A stretch of DNA of 15,397 bases from Spirochaetaceae bacterium (GTDB lineage Bacteria > Spirochaetota > Spirochaetia > Treponematales > Breznakiellaceae). The notes below the pieces were generated by a model that did no database searches, was not told the DNA's origin, and saw nothing but the letters and a program-made list of their open reading frames with translations. A program made the position numbers and the translations under genes. Positions 13,960-15,397 of this stretch are shown in pieces; the stretch's first letter is position 1; every line of letters begins with the position of its first letter. The stretch spans positions 1-15,397 of the forward strand of contig JAITAM010000058.1 of the NCBI GenBank assembly GCA_031284085.1. Direction: 5' to 3'.

Positions 13960-15285
13960 TTACCATTTAATCTCTTCATACTTTTTCAGTCCTTTTCCCT
14001 TATAAACATCATCAATCTTTTCTATCGTTATAACTTCAGGAGCTAGATACAGCCCGTTTTCAGGGTCCATATAAACCCTTAAAACAATCCTGATAACCCT
14101 GCCTTTAGGCAGAGTTTTCACAAAATGGAACTCAAGTGCCTGCCGTTTGGTATGTGGATTCTTTGACAGATAAATCCTGTCAGGCTCTTGCAGTTGTTCG
14201 TATAAATCTCCAAACATATCCTGTGGGACTACCATATCCTCAAGGCGTTTCACTTCTTGCACCTTTTCCGCAGGGGTCAAGTCCGTCCTGTTTTCCGCCT
14301 CTTTGACCCGCTTGATCTTATTGCCTTGACTATGCCAAAGCTGGGTATCGGTTGCCATTATTTTGGAATCAGTTATTCCCGTTTTGCCGCTTAAAGCCAC
14401 AAAACGCTTGTTCTCTAAATTGCCAACCTGCAAAATATACCCCGCACTCCGGTAATCGGTATCTTTTGCACGCCTCATATACGCACTGAATTCTGGTTCG
14501 GTCATTCTGCTCTTATCAAGGTCTTCCTGATACCTATTGCGAATCTCCTCCATGTAGTGCGTACCGTTTTTCTTATCTGCGTCTTTAATGTTATTGAACT
14601 TTCCAAAGTTAGGCGCTAATGCTTCGCATCCGACGTTGTACTTCCATGCCTTGTCAGCAACCGTATTCCAATCCACACCAATATCAGGCGGATTCCCGTT
14701 TTTATCAGTTTCTAATATGTCTATCTTTTCCCGCTGTGCGCCTGACTCACTGCGGGTATCCACAAAACATTTACACTCCCAGCCGTTAGGCGGGTAATAG
14801 CTATTCCAAAATGGATCATCATATCGAAATGCTTTATTGTGCAACACAATGTGTTCCTGCCTTCGGTTCTTCCCTACTAATTTTGATTTATATATCCAGA
14901 CGGGACGCAGGTCTGCCGCCTGTAATTGTCTACGATACCGAGCCGCAGCGTGTGCTGTCCTCATGTTAGTATCATAAATTATTCTAATCCGCCAGTTTAT
15001 ATACGTTTTATCATCTTTTGTCTTACCTTCCCGTCCATACCACCCTGACTTCTCCATGAGAGTAAGCATATTTTTCTTAAAAGCGCTAAATGCTTGCCCT
15101 TCAGACATTGCTTTATTAAGCAGCCCATGAATATGGTCAAGCACCCCGGCTTTGATACTGTGGGCAACCGTAAACGCATGGGCGTGTTCTCCCCACTTCA
15201 ACTCGTCCCACTTTTCAGTCTCAACCTTTACTTTTCTTGACAAAAACTTCTCTGCTTCTACCGGTTCGGGAAACCTATCACCCAT
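13960..15285 (-). CDS. MuF (gpF-like) head morphogenesis protein with C-terminal extension
   Basis: A 441-residue protein. Residues about 30-190 are a MuF domain: RIIYDTNMRTAHAAARYRR (101-119) and the closing motif YYPPNGWECKC (163-173), the usual PPxxxxCxC signature. MuF proteins sit at the portal and help head assembly or DNA entry. Residues about 265-441 form a separate domain (KTGITDSKIMATDTQLWHS, then PDRIYLSKNPHTKRQALEF and RVIRIVLRVYM). In other phages this position often carries injected toxins, including barnase/EndoU-like (PBECR) nucleases, and the strand-rich pattern fits that class loosely; the assignment is inference. The ATG lies eight bases inside the portal gene. The frame is intact. 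Confidence 0.8.
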   Translation of the reverse strand: MGDRFPEPVEAEKFLSRKVKVETEKWDELKWGEHAHAFTVAHSIKAGVLDHIHGLLNKAMSEGQAFSAFKKNMLTLMEKSGWYGREGKTKDDKTYINWRIRIIYDTNMRTAHAAARYRRQLQAADLRPVWIYKSKLVGKNRRQEHIVLHNKAFRYDDPFWNSYYPPNGWECKCFVDTRSESGAQREKIDILETDKNGNPPDIGVDWNTVADKAWKYNVGCEALAPNFGKFNNIKDADKKNGTHYMEEIRNRYQEDLDKSRMTEPEFSAYMRRAKDTDYRSAGYILQVGNLENKRFVALSGKTGITDSKIMATDTQLWHSQGNKIKRVKEAENRTDLTPAEKVQEVKRLEDMVVPQDMFGDLYEQLQEPDRIYLSKNPHTKRQALEFHFVKTLPKGRVIRIVLRVYMDPENGLYLAPEVITIEKIDDVYKGKGLKKYEEIKW

Positions 15286-15397
15286 GAGCGCCTCCTATAC
15301 CAGCCGCCGCATAGCGCATTTCGTCTATCAAAGAAGCAAGCCTTTCTACGTCCGCTGTATCATAAGCCGCCATGAGTACCTCTTGTACCTCTTCATA
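15278..15397 (-). CDS. Phage portal protein C-terminus (DUF935/Mu gp29 type), partial
   Basis: The last 39 codons of a gene that runs off the right edge. The peptide YEEVQEVLMAAYDTADVERL, then ASLIDEMRYAAAG, resembles the helical end of Mu gp29-type portal proteins, and the position directly before MuF is the standard Mu-like order. It overlaps the MuF start by eight bases. The identity rests on a short tail plus context. Confidence 0.6.
   Translation of the reverse strand, partial: YEEVQEVLMAAYDTADVERLASLIDEMRYAAAGIGGAHG

Overview
The window looks like chromosome from a Treponema-like spirochaete. I infer this from protein feel (trigger factor, ClpP, ClpX and Lon in one run, and a PerR-type Fur protein with matching ligands) and from a Mu-like prophage of the kind seen in treponemes. 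No 16S or other marker gene is present, so the genus is an inference.

Left part (1-1170): a 23-bp tandem repeat runs in from the left edge. A gene-poor stretch follows, then one plus-strand gene for a small exported protein. Its Shine-Dalgarno (SD) sequence lies inside a hairpin, and a strong intrinsic terminator follows the gene.

Core part (1175-7792): the minus strand carries tRNA-Leu(UAG), tig, clpP, clpX and lon in transcription order. clpP/clpX and clpX/lon overlap, and clpP has a hairpin between its SD and its start codon. This is a complete chain for nascent-protein folding and ATP-dependent proteolysis. A PerR-type regulator is divergent from it, with its own promoter.

Accessory part (7793-15397): a decayed IS1-family element with both inverted repeats comes first, then a two-gene membrane-protein pair of unknown function, then a minus-strand remnant of a Mu-like contractile-tail prophage. 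The phage genes in transcription order are portal C-terminus (partial), MuF head morphogenesis protein with an extra C-terminal domain, pesticin/T4-type lysozyme, protease with a nested scaffold start, a broken sheath-like copy, a 5'-truncated gene, a small coupled gene, an intact DUF2586-type sheath gene, and a tail-tube gene cut and fused in frame to an IS3-family transposase fragment. No major capsid, tail-completion or baseplate genes are visible, so the prophage is almost certainly defective.

No clearly new defence or mobile system stands out. The best leads are RNA-level: the clpP SD-to-AUG hairpin, the buried SD of the exported-protein gene, and the two mutually exclusive hairpins in the tRNA-Leu/tig leader. 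On the protein side they are the MuF C-terminal domain and the mosaic junctions in the prophage.
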